Shown here: one piece after another, positions 22,016-30,508 of the stretch
Layout: each line of letters opens with the position of its first letter
How positions within the stretch are numbered: position 1 is the stretch's first letter
Origin: Sporosarcina sp.
Lineage (GTDB): Bacteria; Bacillota; Bacilli; Bacillales_A; Planococcaceae
DNA length: 37,365 nt
Assembly: GCF_029257255.1 (NCBI RefSeq)
Contig: NZ_JARICI010000005.1
Coordinates: 1 to 37,365, forward strand
Direction of reading: 5' to 3'
The notes under the pieces: model-generated
What the model saw: only the letters and a program-made list of their open reading frames with translations
What the model was told of the DNA's origin: nothing
Databases searched by the model: none
Program-made: the position numbers and the translations under genes

Positions 22016-24871
22016 ATGAATATTAAAAAGATCGTCCTGTATGGGTTTGGCCGTCATGAGAATGTAGAAATTAATTTGCAGGCTGGTATGAATTTGCTGT
22101 ACGGACCGAATGAAGCCGGGAAGACTACGATTCAGCAGGCGATCTTGCATATTTTATTCGGTTTCCCGCAAAAGAATCAGCAGGAGCTGCGCTATGAACC
22201 AAAGACAGGCGGCAAGTACGGCGGGTGTCTGTATATAGAGGACGCGGAGTTTGGCGATTGGATGATTGAACGCGTGCGCGGGAAATCTTCCGGTGACGTG
22301 ACCATTCGTTTTGAAGACGGACGCACGGCTGGTGAAGAAGAGTTGAAAGTATTGCTTCGCGGCTACGATAGGCAGGCTTTTGAAGCGGTGTTTTCATTTT
22401 CGCTGTTTCAATTGCAGGGGCTGGAGAAAATGGATGAGGATGATCTGAGCCGGACATTGCTGGCATCAGGCACGACAGGTCTTGATTCGCTTTGGAAAGT
22501 GGAAAAGCGATTGGAGAAAGAAGCATCCGATTTATTCAAAAAGTCGGGCAGAGTGCCGCCGATGAATCAAAAGATTGCAGAAATTAAAGAGCTGGAACAG
22601 GCGATGCAAAAAGAACAGCAGAAACTTGCGGCATTTGAGCCATTAACGGAACGTCAGCAGGAATTGAAGAAGCAAGTGAAGGCACTGCGGGAAGAAGAAC
22701 AGCAATTGCATAAGCAGGCAGATGAACAAGTGCTGGCTATGCAAGTCGTGCCGCTGCAGCAGCAAGAACGTCAGCTGACTGAACAGTTGTCTGCGCTTCC
22801 TGATGTACAATTCCCTGCAGAAGGCATCCGCCGCTATGAAGAGCTGGCAAGCAGACAGGCTGAGCTGGAAATAAAAAAACAGCGTTTGTTGAAGGAACGG
22901 CAGCAATGGCAGGCAGATTTAGTTGAATTGAGGCCCGACAATGAACGGCAATTGCTTGAACGGTGGACTGCGCAAGAAGCGGAATGGCATCGAATGCGCA
23001 CAGACACACTTTCTGCTGAACAGGAAATCAGACTGCTTGAGACGAAGAAACTGCAGCTTAAACATCGTCTGGCACTAACAGATATTCAGCTAGAGGCAAT
23101 AGGGGATCTGGATATTTCAATTCAGCGTGAACGGCAGCTGGAACCTTTAATTGAGCAGCAGAAAGATGCAGAACAACAGATAAAGGCTTTGAATCGTATG
23201 TTGGCGGAAGCGGAAAATGAGCGCGAGGAAGCAGAGCAGCGAAAACAACGGCTTGAGCAGCAGGCGGTTACACAGGAGGAAATGAAGAAGCTCGAGAAGT
23301 GGCCGGAGATCAAACGCAGGCTGGCGGAAGCGAAAGTCATGCTGTCTGTTGCAGATCAACAATCAACGAGCCGCATGGTTCCGCTGTTCTTACTCGTCAT
23401 CGGGCTCATGATAGGCGCATATAGTATGTGGCAGCAGCAATGGCTGTTTGTGATTGTGGGCGTTGTCAGTGTAGCGGCAGGATTTTGGCTGTGGAAGAAA
23501 CAGCCGGCTTCATTGGAAGAACAGCTGGAATTTATTCGGGCTAATGAACCGTTAGCAGCTGAAATGGAAAGTTTAACTGAACGTTTTGAAGTACAGAAAC
23601 GTGAACAGCAGCTTATATTTACAGAGATTGAAAAAATGGAGCGCAAATTAACGAATCTAGTTTCAGAAATGGAACAGCTGCATCAGCAAAAACAGCAGGC
23701 AGCCAATGAACTCGAGAAGGCTGTGCAAGACGATCCAATCGATTTGACGTTCAATATTCAGGAGAGCTTCCGACTGCTGCGTGAATTGCAGGATACTTCA
23801 GCAGAGCAGCAAACATGGCGTCAGCGGCTACAGGCAGGCAAACAGCAGCTGCAGGAGCGGATAGATGAAGTGGAAGAACTGCTCGGACCTGTGCCGGAAA
23901 GTGCAATGTACGAACGACTGCGCCAGGAATTGATGAATCAAAAAGAACTGCTTGGAAAATATCACAGCCGCGAGCAGACACTTGATAAACTTCAGAGCGA
24001 AATTCAAGAGACAGAAGCACTGCTACAGTCGATTGAAGCGGAAATTCAAACACTGTTCGATTTGACAAAGGTTTCGGAAAAAGAACAGTTCTATACAGCT
24101 TATCAAGACGACCAGCAAGCACAGCTATTAAAGAGGCAACTTCGGGAAGTTCATTCGCAGCTTTCTCTGTATGGTGATGAGCCTTTGAATGCTGATTGGA
24201 CGCTGCCTGAACTTGAGCGCAGCCGGGAAGCCACTGCAGAGCGCCTGACAGCTCTTCGTGAGGAAGTGACGGAATTAGTGGATGAACAGGTCAAGGTCGA
24301 CCATGAGCTTACAGAGCTGGGCAAAAGTGGAGCGCTAAGTGAACTTCAGCAATTGTTCGAAATGCGAAAAGCAGAGCTTGCGGACCTTGCACAACAGTGG
24401 ACGGTCCGAAAAGCCGTGACAGAAGCGATCCGACAGACGATGAGTGAATGGAAAGAGCATCAGCTACCGGCTGTTCTTAAACTGGCGAATGAATGGTTCA
24501 GCCGCTTAACTGGCGGGCGCTACCGCACACTCGGTTTGACGGTGGAAGGATATTTCCAGGCTGTGACGTATGACGGCCAGTCATTTATGATGAATGAACT
24601 GAGCCAGGCAACAAAAGAACAAGCGTATCTTTCATTACGGCTAGCCTTGGCTTCTGCACTTTCAGACCGAGCACCATTTCCGATTATTATGGATGATCCA
24701 TTTGTTCACTTTGATAATGAAAGACTTTCGAGTATGATAGAAATTATTAAAGCATTAGAGCCATCTCATCAATTTTTATATTTTACTTGCCATTCAGATA
24801 GGGAAGCAAAGTGGTCAAGTGATGTACATAAAGTCGAGATCGGTAAAAAGGTTAAAGGAGAGATCGATTGA
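22016..24871 (+). CDS. yhaN: Rad50/SbcC-like ATPase with internal membrane hairpin, YhaN
   Basis: 951 residues. Walker A is GPNEAGKT at 30-37, in a [14 protein letters not shown]-terminus typical of AAA_27/RecF-SMC ATPases. Walker B is [12 protein letters not shown] at about 889-900, and a [17 protein letters not shown] signature lies just before it. Two long Gln/Glu-rich coiled-coil arms run at about 175-450 and 500-830. Between them, at about 454-493, two adjacent hydrophobic helices ([17 protein letters not shown] and [18 protein letters not shown]) replace the zinc hook of Rad50. This points to tethering of the coiled-coil tip to the membrane. It is translationally linked to yhaO and yhaM. 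Confidence 0.93.
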   Translation: MNIKKIVLYGFGRHENVEINLQAGMNLLYGPNEAGKTTIQQAILHILFGFPQKNQQELRYEPKTGGKYGGCLYIEDAEFGDWMIERVRGKSSGDVTIRFEDGRTAGEEELKVLLRGYDRQAFEAVFSFSLFQLQGLEKMDEDDLSRTLLASGTTGLDSLWKVEKRLEKEASDLFKKSGRVPPMNQKIAEIKELEQAMQKEQQKLAAFEPLTERQQELKKQVKALREEEQQLHKQADEQVLAMQVVPLQQQERQLTEQLSALPDVQFPAEGIRRYEELASRQAELEIKKQRLLKERQQWQADLVELRPDNERQLLERWTAQEAEWHRMRTDTLSAEQEIRLLETKKLQLKHRLALTDIQLEAIGDLDISIQRERQLEPLIEQQKDAEQQIKALNRMLAEAENEREEAEQRKQRLEQQAVTQEEMKKLEKWPEIKRRLAEAKVMLSVADQQSTSRMVPLFLLVIGLMIGAYSMWQQQWLFVIVGVVSVAAGFWLWKKQPASLEEQLEFIRANEPLAAEMESLTERFEVQKREQQLIFTEIEKMERKLTNLVSEMEQLHQQKQQAANELEKAVQDDPIDLTFNIQESFRLLRELQDTSAEQQTWRQRLQAGKQQLQERIDEVEELLGPVPESAMYERLRQELMNQKELLGKYHSREQTLDKLQSEIQETEALLQSIEAEIQTLFDLTKVSEKEQFYTAYQDDQQAQLLKRQLREVHSQLSLYGDEPLNADWTLPELERSREATAERLTALREEVTELVDEQVKVDHELTELGKSGALSELQQLFEMRKAELADLAQQWTVRKAVTEAIRQTMSEWKEHQLPAVLKLANEWFSRLTGGRYRTLGLTVEGYFQAVTYDGQSFMMNELSQATKEQAYLSLRLALASALSDRAPFPIIMDDPFVHFDNERLSSMIEIIKALEPSHQFLYFTCHSDREAKWSSDVHKVEIGKKVKGEID

Positions 24872-25809
24872 TGAAAAAACTAATGGAACACCAAGCTGGA
24901 GAACCGGTGGATATGTATTTATTGATTAAGCAGGCGACTAAAGGCATCACACAGCAGGGAAGTCCGTTTATGACGTTGATTCTCCAAGATAAAAGCGGCG
25001 ATCTCGAAGCAAAGCTGTGGGATACAGGAGAAGAACAGGCGCGTTTGTATCAAGCTGCTTCAATTGTAAAAGTTGGCGGAGAAGTTCATGAGTACCGCGG
25101 GAAAAATCAGCTGCGCATCAAGGCCATCCGTCCGGTGAAGGAAGAAGAAGGCGTGACGATCGCGGATTTAGTCCCATCTGCTGAAAAGAGCAAAGAAGTA
25201 TTGTTCGAGGAATTAATGCAATATTTCTTCGAGATGAAAAATCCAGATATCCAGCGGGTCACTCGCCATCTAATAAAGAAGCATCAGGCAGATTTCATGC
25301 TCTATCCTGCTGCCACAAGAAATCATCATGACTATGTAACGGGTTTACTGGATCACGTCGTGTCGATGTTGAAGCTTGGAAAAGCCATCGCAGAACTGTA
25401 TCCGACGCTCAATAAAGATTTATTGTACGCGGGCATTATCCTGCATGATATCGGTAAAGTCGTGGAGCTTTCAGGACCTGTCGGCACGCAATATACAATA
25501 GAAGGAAATCTACTTGGTCATATCACCATTATGGTCAATGAAATTGCCAAAGCGGCAGATGAACTGGAGATTGAAGGCGAAGAGGTCATGCTGTTGCAGC
25601 ATATGGTTCTCTCTCATCACGGAAAAGAAGAGTGGGGAAGCCCGAAACGGCCGATGCTGAAAGAAGCGGAGATCCTGCATTATATCGATAATATCGATGC
25701 GAAAATGAATATGCTCAACCGCGTTATGTCTAAGACGAAACCCGGAGAGTTTTCAGAACGCGTATTTCCACTCGATAATCGTTCATTCTATAAACCTACA
25801 TTCGAATAA
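24871..25809 (+). CDS. yhaM: 3'-5' exoribonuclease YhaM
   Basis: 312 residues from the ATG at 24871, which shares a base with the yhaN stop; AGGAG lies 10 bases upstream. An N-terminal OB fold (about 10-88; [19 protein letters not shown]) binds nucleic acid. The HD domain (about 150-270) shows H152/H153, H162 (LLDHVVSML), H192-D193 ([10 protein letters not shown]) and a later H (LSHHGKEEW). YhaM is a Mn2+-dependent 3'-5' exoribonuclease that also acts on single-stranded DNA in B. subtilis. Co-translation with the nuclease/ATPase pair YhaO/YhaN suggests a joint role. Confidence 0.95.
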   Translation: MKKLMEHQAGEPVDMYLLIKQATKGITQQGSPFMTLILQDKSGDLEAKLWDTGEEQARLYQAASIVKVGGEVHEYRGKNQLRIKAIRPVKEEEGVTIADLVPSAEKSKEVLFEELMQYFFEMKNPDIQRVTRHLIKKHQADFMLYPAATRNHHDYVTGLLDHVVSMLKLGKAIAELYPTLNKDLLYAGIILHDIGKVVELSGPVGTQYTIEGNLLGHITIMVNEIAKAADELEIEGEEVMLLQHMVLSHHGKEEWGSPKRPMLKEAEILHYIDNIDAKMNMLNRVMSKTKPGEFSERVFPLDNRSFYKPTFE

Positions 25810-25824
25810 GTGTAGTATCCAAAT

Positions 25825-25866
25825 GAAAAATCAGGTTGCTCAGTCAAAGCGGCCTGATTTTTTATT
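25825..25866 (+). terminator. Terminator after yhaM
   Basis: AAAAATCAGGTTGC pairs (with G-T pairs) with GCGGCCTGATTTTTT, ending in a T-rich tail. Confidence 0.8.
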
Positions 25867-25891
25867 TGAATTCTTTTTTATTCTGGCTGGT

Positions 25892-26038
25892 AATCATAAA
25901 AAGCATGTTGGCGCTCATACAAACCGCGCTACCGCTCATACCTTACCGGCGAGTGATCATAGAGACCCTACAGCTGATCATTGAGGCAGCGCAAGTGATC
26001 ATAAGTGTCCGCTGTTCGCTCATTGAAGACAATCCACA
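25892..26038. repeat. Seven-unit degenerate repeat with exact 21-bp period
   Basis: The 7-mer G-M-TCAT-W recurs at 25892 (AATCATA), 25913 (GCTCATA), 25934 (GCTCATA), 25955 (GATCATA), 25976 (GATCATT), 25997 (GATCATA) and 26018 (GCTCATT), always exactly 21 bases apart. The 14 bases between are different in every unit and fairly GC-rich. The array lies between the yhaM and prsA terminators, in a spacer with no recognised gene. The plus-strand frame through the array stays open with a 7-residue period (xLIxxxx), but I see no sign that it is translated as a real protein. It is too short-period and too weakly conserved to be CRISPR. Function unknown. Confidence 0.85.
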
Positions 26039-26042
26039 ACAA

Positions 26043-26075
26043 CAAAAAGCCCCACCGGCGCACAGCCGGTGGGGC
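26043..26075 (-). terminator. Terminator of prsA
   Basis: GCCCCACCGGC and GCCGGTGGGGC form a perfect 11-bp stem with a 5-base loop. On the minus strand TTTTTG follows. Confidence 0.92.
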
Positions 26076-26085
26076 AAATCGTCTA

Positions 26086-27018
26086 TTATTTTTCTTTTTT
26101 CGTCTTTTCATCTTCTTCTTCAACTAGAGGAGCTTCCTCTGGTTCTGCTGCAGGCTGCTCTTTGAACAGGTCAAGTGCTGATTTAAGATCTTCATCTTTA
26201 ATCTTCACATCTGCCTCTTTCACTAATTTAGAAACCTTAGTCAACAGCTCGTTCTCGTCAGATTTCTCCATCAATAACTCGTGTTTGATTTCTTCTTTCT
26301 TTTCATCAGTGATTTTTTCATCTTTCTTTTGACGCTTTTCTTTTACTTCGATGATGTGGAAACCGTGATCAGACTGAACTGGCTCACTGATTGTGCCTGG
26401 CTCTAAGTGATAAGCTGCCTCCCAGAATTCAGGAACCATAACACCGTAACCGAACCAATCCAAGTCGCCGCCTTCTTCTTTAGATCCTGGATCTGTCGAA
26501 TATTCCTTCGCTACTTTCGCAAAGTCTTCTCCCTTGTCCAGTTTTCCTTTTACTTCTTTAGCTGTTTCTTCATCTTCTACAAGAATGTGACGCGCGTTAA
26601 TCTCAGACTGAGATTCCTCAATACGCTTATTTAATTCTTCGTCAGAAACTTCTACACCGTCAGTCAATGCCGCTTCTTGCAGCTTTTGCAGACGGATCAT
26701 TTTCTTGAAGCTATCAGGAGTCTGACCTTGCTGCGCCAAGAATGCTTCGAAGTTTTCACCTAGCTGTTCTTTGTTTTTGTTAAACTCTTCGTCTACTTGC
26801 TTTTCGTCGACTTTATACTTATTTTCAAGAACTTTTTCGAGAACAATCATCTGCATTGCTTGCTCGCCGACGGAGTCCTTCATTTCTTTGTAGAATTCTT
26901 CTTTTGTTACGTCACCAGCTTTAGACGTCATGACTTTTTCGCTGTCTCCGCTACCGGAACAAGCAGATAAAGCTGCAACAGATGCTGCGAGTGTAAAGAC
27001 TAAAATTTTCTTTTTCAT
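26086..27018 (-). CDS. prsA: PrsA, peptidyl-prolyl isomerase lipoprotein (foldase)
   Basis: 310 residues. A type II signal peptide ends in the lipobox LSAC with C20 as the lipidated residue, so the protein is anchored on the outer face of the membrane. The parvulin domain covers about 135-230 (NARHILVEDEETAKEV, GGDLDWFGYG, MVPEFWEAAYHLEPGTIS, SDHGFHIIEVKEKR). N- and C-terminal helices form the chaperone part. The C-terminus is a long acidic and proline-containing tail (about 285-310). PrsA helps exported proteins fold. AGGGGAG precedes the ATG. Confidence 0.95.
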   Translation of the reverse strand: MKKKILVFTLAASVAALSACSGSGDSEKVMTSKAGDVTKEEFYKEMKDSVGEQAMQMIVLEKVLENKYKVDEKQVDEEFNKNKEQLGENFEAFLAQQGQTPDSFKKMIRLQKLQEAALTDGVEVSDEELNKRIEESQSEINARHILVEDEETAKEVKGKLDKGEDFAKVAKEYSTDPGSKEEGGDLDWFGYGVMVPEFWEAAYHLEPGTISEPVQSDHGFHIIEVKEKRQKKDEKITDEKKEEIKHELLMEKSDENELLTKVSKLVKEADVKIKDEDLKSALDLFKEQPAAEPEEAPLVEEEDEKTKKEK

Positions 27019-27111
27019 TTAAATAACTCCCCTAATCTAAATATCATTTCAAGGTAACACTATAGCATAAAACGTTTGAAAAACAAAAAGGTTCCATCTT
27101 TTCAATCGCCC

Positions 27112-27141
27112 AACCGCCTTTTTCCTGCTTCGCATAAGATA
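27112..27141 (+). promoter_or_regulatory. Possible sigma-K-type promoter of the tiny spore membrane peptide
   Basis: CATAAGATA (27133-27141) fits the sigma-K -10 pattern CATA-N3-TA, and AACC (27112-27115) fits its short AC-type -35 at a 17-base spacing. The site lies 22 bases before the start at 27164. No sigma-A boxes fit this position. Confidence 0.45.
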
Positions 27142-27163
27142 CAGTGTGAAAGGGGGTGCCTCC

Positions 27164-27265
27164 ATGAGCGGTTATAACCAAGGCGGAGCAGGTACATCCG
27201 GCTTTGCTCTAATTGTTGTATTGTTTATCTTGTTGATTATTGTCGGTGCAGCGTACTTGTATTAA
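27164..27265 (+). CDS. YjcZ-type tiny transmembrane sporulation peptide, 33 residues
   Basis: ATG at 27164 with GGGGGTG 5 bases upstream. The peptide starts MSGYNQGGAGTSG and continues as a hydrophobic helix, FALIVVLFILLIIVGAA, ending YLY. The pattern of a Gly/Tyr-rich head, FALIVVLFILLIIVG and an aromatic end is that of the YjcZ/tiny-TM family found in spore-forming Bacillales, linked to the spore coat or its membranes. The possible sigma-K promoter agrees with mother-cell expression. A terminator-like hairpin overlaps its end. Confidence 0.85.
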   Translation: MSGYNQGGAGTSGFALIVVLFILLIIVGAAYLY

Positions 27266-27299
27266 AAAAAGCCCGTTCCCTTTAACGAGGGGCGGGGCT
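27264..27299. terminator. Hairpin between tiny peptide and minus-strand membrane gene
   Basis: AGCCCGTTCC pairs with GGGGCGGGGCT (with mismatch and G-T). On the minus strand a run of seven T follows, so it mainly ends the 27311-27496 gene. Confidence 0.6.
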
Positions 27300-27310
27300 A
27301 CATAGCCGTT

Positions 27311-27496
27311 TTATGCACTAAAGAAGACTTCTACATATAAGGATAAGATGAGGATTGTGATAAGAATGTTTACCGTCCGATAGATTTTCGGCTGCTTCTC
27401 CTCTGGAATCTCTTTGGATTGGCAAAGCGCAAATGTCATCTTATTAATTTGGAATAGATAAAACAGTGAAAAAAGAATGGTAACCGTAATAACCAT
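27311..27496 (-). CDS. Small two-helix membrane protein
   Basis: 61 residues with two hydrophobic helices (about 2-16 and 44-59) around a polar, Lys/Glu-rich loop (SKEIPEEKQPKIYRTVN). GAGGAGG precedes the ATG at 27496. It stands alone between hpr and the tiny peptide. Family not recognised; function unknown. Confidence 0.65.
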   Translation of the reverse strand: MVITVTILFSLFYLFQINKMTFALCQSKEIPEEKQPKIYRTVNILITILILSLYVEVFFSA

Positions 27497-27579
27497 TATT
27501 GACCTCCTCGTTATGCTTTCTGTGTCTGTACCATCATAGCAGAATTTATACCCAAAAGAAAAAAACCGAATTGCTGATC

Positions 27580-28143
27580 TTAAGATTCTATTTTGGACTT
27601 CTGAAGATAATCATTTGAATCTTCGTAAGTCTTTTCGATATTTTGGAAACCTTTTTCAAAAATATCCATAAAGTCATCTCCGTAAATATTACGCAGCACG
27701 GACATCACTTCAAGAAACTCAGGGAATTTGCCGTAGATGTCTCTGATTGGCAAAGAACCTTTAAGAATACTGTAATCCTCATTGTGATAATTTGCGTTCA
27801 TCTCGATCAGCAAGTTTTTGCCTTCGTCCGTAACAGTCACATATGTATTGCGGCGGTCATCATTTTTCTTTGAAAAGTATAATAGTTCCCGCTGTTCGAG
27901 TTTCTTCGAGAAGTTGAATGCAGTAGAAACATGCATTACACCGAATTTCGCGATATCCGAAATCGTGGCGCCTTCCATGTGGTAAGAAATCCATAAAATG
28001 TGATGCTCATTAATATTTAAGTCATAAGGTTTGATCCATTGCTGCCAATCTTTTTCAACTGCTTTCCATAATGCCTTAGACATTTGGGCGACGCGTTGGT
28101 TGAAGATCATGGCGTCTTTCCGTGAAATATTCTGCTCTGCCAT
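27580..28143 (-). CDS. hpr: Hpr (ScoC), MarR-family transition-state regulator
   Basis: 187 residues. The winged helix-turn-helix lies at about 40-110: [40 protein letters not shown] and the wing [16 protein letters not shown]. The long N-terminal helix ([20 protein letters not shown]) and the C-terminal helices fit Hpr/ScoC, which in B. subtilis represses protease and sporulation-related genes at the transition to stationary phase. Position next to yhaH and close to prsA matches B. subtilis. Confidence 0.94.
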   Translation of the reverse strand: MAEQNISRKDAMIFNQRVAQMSKALWKAVEKDWQQWIKPYDLNINEHHILWISYHMEGATISDIAKFGVMHVSTAFNFSKKLEQRELLYFSKKNDDRRNTYVTVTDEGKNLLIEMNANYHNEDYSILKGSLPIRDIYGKFPEFLEVMSVLRNIYGDDFMDIFEKGFQNIEKTYEDSNDYLQKSKIES

Positions 28144-28177
28144 CAGGGCACCTGCTTTCTTTCCATCATTTTTATTT

Positions 28178-28186
28178 ATTATACCA
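28178..28186 (-). promoter_or_regulatory. Extended -10 promoter of hpr
   Basis: On the minus strand TGGTATAAT holds a perfect TATAAT with the TGn extension, about 35 bases before the hpr ATG. The -35 (TTTTTA) is poor. Confidence 0.55.
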
Positions 28187-28350
28187 AAAAAACAACAATT
28201 AAAAAAGACGGAATAATAACTTAACTGATACTGAGTGTAAGTGCCTACAGAACAGAGTGGAAATTACCAAACTGTATTCTGCAGCCTCTCCTTACACATT
28301 GATGATCAGCCAGGTGTTTGAACTGATATACAGAGGGGGGTGAATATGAT

Positions 28351-28707
28351 TTATTGACTACCTATGGACTTTTCTAAATCGTCCAAGGCATTTTGGATGG
28401 CTGAAATCTCTTTTTCTAATCTTTTTTTGTTATGTTCTGTTGAACGCTTCCAGTCTGCTACGGAGTCTTTCATTTCTTCGACTGTCTCCGGGACAAGTTC
28501 TTTTGCTTCTTTAGACAGGTTGGTTACCGAATCTTTAAGGTCGTCGACTTTCCCTTTAACATCTTTCAGCTTGTCTTTCATGTCGAGTGAAGCGGATTTT
28601 ACACTGGATCGCAGCTCGCTGCCGGGCTGCGGTGTGGAGTATAGAACAGTGATGGCGGAAGTGACGGCACCAGCCGCCAGTCCAATAAAGAATGTAGACG
28701 CTTTCAT
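28351..28707 (-). CDS. yhaH: YtxH-domain protein (YhaH-like)
   Basis: 118 residues. A short N-terminal membrane helix with a Gly/Ala face (FFIGLAAGAVTSAITVLYS) and TPQPGSELR lead into a long charged amphipathic helix region, as in YtxH-type general stress proteins. B. subtilis yhaH encodes the same type of protein beside hpr, which supports the name. GGAG lies 10 bases before the ATG. No sigma-B promoter was recognised upstream. Molecular function unknown. Confidence 0.75.
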   Translation of the reverse strand: MKASTFFIGLAAGAVTSAITVLYSTPQPGSELRSSVKSASLDMKDKLKDVKGKVDDLKDSVTNLSKEAKELVPETVEEMKDSVADWKRSTEHNKKRLEKEISAIQNALDDLEKSIGSQ

Positions 28708-28854
28708 GTTGAAAACACTCCTTTTGATTAGTAGTTTATTTTATTAAAGCACGTGAACCTAAGCCTAGGCAAGAGAACACGTGAAATTATTATGCGAGGA
28801 AAAGCATTCTATAGTTGAATTTATAAACCTGTATTCTATAAGCTATCTTGTAGC

Positions 28855-29010
28855 GTTGATTTCCGTTCCAGGCGGACGCGTGTCTTGCGGACCCGCGGTG
28901 AGCCAAGCGAACAACGAAGGGTTCGCTTTGCCTTAATTTCTGTGTTTTTCAGAAATTAAGGCACTTTGACACGGCGTACTTAGACTGCCTTGCACTCCAA
29001 CCAACTTAGT
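28855..29010 (+). repeat. Structured dispersed intergenic repeat (copy B, longest)
   Basis: It opens with TTGATTTCCGTTCCAGGCGG and GACCCGCGGTGAGCC. Two hairpins follow: AGCGAAC/GTTCGCT around 28905-28926, and a perfect 13-bp stem GCCTTAATTTCTG/CAGAAATTAAGGC at 28930-28963. It ends in GCCTTGCACTCCAACCAAC, the reverse complement of the sequence that opens the copy at 37229. The opening core is shared with 10770-10815 and, inverted, with 29132-29160. Non-coding. Confidence 0.75.
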
Positions 29011-29094
29011 TGGCTGGACATAATACCTCTTATCATGTGAAAAATTTAGTTTAACTTGTGATAGTAGAATGTTTGTTAGCTAGAGATAGTGTTA

Positions 29095-29165
29095 GGGGGA
29101 TACTGTTTCCCTTGGTTCCAGAGGGACACTCCGGAAAGCGTACCGGCTGAAGCGGAAATCCCCAA
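29095..29165 (-). repeat. Inverted fragment of the dispersed repeat (copy C)
   Basis: CTCCGGAAAGCGTACCGGCT and GAAGCGGAAATC read, on the opposite strand, like the GATTTCCG...GGCGGACGC start of copy B. The segment is framed by GGGGGAT and ATCCCC. It is diverged and probably partial. Confidence 0.6.
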
Positions 29166-29215
29166 ACTGCATACTAATTCTTTAAAAGCACACTGTTCAC
29201 TAACTAGTAACTATC

Positions 29216-29641
29216 TTATGCATCCAAACGCTGTTTAATATTCGCAGCGAGTTCGGTCAGGACGTCTGTAGGGAACTGCTCTACTTTTGGCTGGAACTCT
29301 AGTTGGAAGCCGTCTGACTTGTCGTATCTTGGAATCAAGTGCATGTGGAAATGGTAGACGGTCTGTCCAGCGAAAGAGCCGTTGTTCTGCAGCAGGTTCA
29401 TTCCTGCCGGCTGAAACTCTTCTTTTAAAGCTGTTGCGATCTTAGGCGCTGCTTTAAATAAGTTGGCAGCTTCTTCTTCTGTCATATCATACAAATTTTC
29501 ACAGTGTTTTTTAGGAATTAGAAGGACATGCCCCTTAGTGACTGGCATGATGTCCATAAAAGCGATGACATGCTCGTCTTCGTAAACTTTTTCTCCCGGA
29601 ATGGAGCCTTCAACAATTTTGCAGAAAATACATGAGGCCAT
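29216..29641 (-). CDS. hit: HIT-family nucleotide-binding protein Hit
   Basis: 141 residues from the ATG at 29641, which follows AAAGGAAGTG; the ATG at 29659 would include the ribosome site. The histidine triad H97-F-H99-M-H101 is in VYHFHMHLIPR, and the N-terminal CIFCKI holds two possible zinc cysteines. HIT proteins hydrolyse purine nucleoside phosphoramidates and related nucleotides. It is divergent from ecsA, as in B. subtilis. Confidence 0.95.
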   Translation of the reverse strand: MASCIFCKIVEGSIPGEKVYEDEHVIAFMDIMPVTKGHVLLIPKKHCENLYDMTEEEAANLFKAAPKIATALKEEFQPAGMNLLQNNGSFAGQTVYHFHMHLIPRYDKSDGFQLEFQPKVEQFPTDVLTELAANIKQRLDA

Positions 29642-29727
29642 TTCTACACTTCCTTTCATGTTTGGATGTATTGTAGCATATTTTCAAATAGTTAACTAAG
29701 GCGGACTAAGCATTTTTATAAATTCTT

Positions 29728-29736
29728 TGGTAAAAT
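29728..29736 (+). promoter_or_regulatory. Extended -10 promoter of ecsAB
   Basis: TGGTAAAAT supplies an extended -10 (TAAAAT at 29731-29736), 26 bases before the ecsA start. The -35 is weak. Confidence 0.45.
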
Positions 29737-29761
29737 GAAAAGGAAGATTGGAGGAAATACG

Positions 29762-30508
29762 ATGGCAATTTTAGAATTAGAACATGTAACAGGCGGTTAT
29801 ACCCGCAAACCTGTTCTGCACGACCTTTCCTTTCAGATTGAAAAGGGCGAACTGGTCGGGTTGATTGGACTGAATGGTGCAGGTAAAAGTACGACAATCA
29901 AACATATTATCGGACTTATGAACCCTCTTGAAGGTGAAATAAAAATTGATGGGGCGACATTCAGTGACAAAGCACATTATCGGCAGTCGTTCAGTTATAT
30001 TCCTGAAACGCCGGTGCTTTATGAAGAACTGACGTTGCTTGAGCATTTAGAAATGACTGCGATGGCTTACGGATTGGACAAGCAACAATTCGAAGCACGT
30101 ACTGAACAATTGCTGAAAGAATTTCGCATGGAGAAACGTCTGAAGTGGTTTCCCGCTCATTTCTCCAAAGGGATGCGCCAGAAGGTCATGATTATGTGTG
30201 CATTTTTGGTGGAACCCAAACTGTATATCATTGATGAACCGTTTGTCGGCTTGGATCCGCTTGCCATTCGTGCATTGCTTGACCAGATCATTGAGCGTAA
30301 GAATGCTGGTGCGTCTATCTTGATGTCAACACACGTTTTGGCTACTGCAGAAAAATACTGTGACAGAATTATCCTGCTGCATGAAGGTCGAGTGCGTGCG
30401 AACGGCACAATGGATGATTTGCGTAAGGCATTTGGACGTCCTAATGCCACACTTGATGATCTATATATCGCAATGACTGAGGAAACTGAAAATGAACACT
30501 ATGTATGA
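29762..30508 (+). CDS. ecsA: ABC transporter ATP-binding protein EcsA
   Basis: 248 residues, the usual EcsA size. Walker A is GLNGAGKS (36-43), the signature is HFSKGMRQKV, Walker B is LYIIDEPFVGLDP and the switch region is LMSTHVLATAEKYCD. EcsA works with EcsB in a transporter that in B. subtilis affects regulated proteolysis (RasP), secretion, competence and sporulation. The start follows TTGGAGG. It overlaps ecsB by 17 bases. Confidence 0.95.
   Translation: MAILELEHVTGGYTRKPVLHDLSFQIEKGELVGLIGLNGAGKSTTIKHIIGLMNPLEGEIKIDGATFSDKAHYRQSFSYIPETPVLYEELTLLEHLEMTAMAYGLDKQQFEARTEQLLKEFRMEKRLKWFPAHFSKGMRQKVMIMCAFLVEPKLYIIDEPFVGLDPLAIRALLDQIIERKNAGASILMSTHVLATAEKYCDRIILLHEGRVRANGTMDDLRKAFGRPNATLDDLYIAMTEETENEHYV

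Larger units (their letters stand above)
28708..29215. other. Intergenic region between yhaH and hit, filled with repeats, no gene seen
   Basis: A 500-base gene-free stretch. It holds two CACGTGAA boxes (28751 region and 28774 region), the long structured repeat at 28855-29010 and an opposite-facing fragment at 29095-29165. No ORF with a ribosome site and no RNA gene could be identified. Confidence 0.55.

Noticed and set aside
25892..26038. CRISPR-like look of the 21-bp-period array
   Set aside because: The conserved part is only 7 bases and the spacers only 14. No cas genes are present, and the units vary (GCTCAT/GATCAT/AATCAT).
25836..26165. 109-codon plus-strand frame across the 21-bp array
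   Set aside because: It starts inside the yhaM terminator with no ribosome site, runs through the prsA terminator and overlaps prsA antisense. The period of 7 codons explains why the frame stays open.
28855..29010. Insertion sequence
   Set aside because: There is no open frame of useful length and no transposase pattern. Only short structured non-coding sequence is present.
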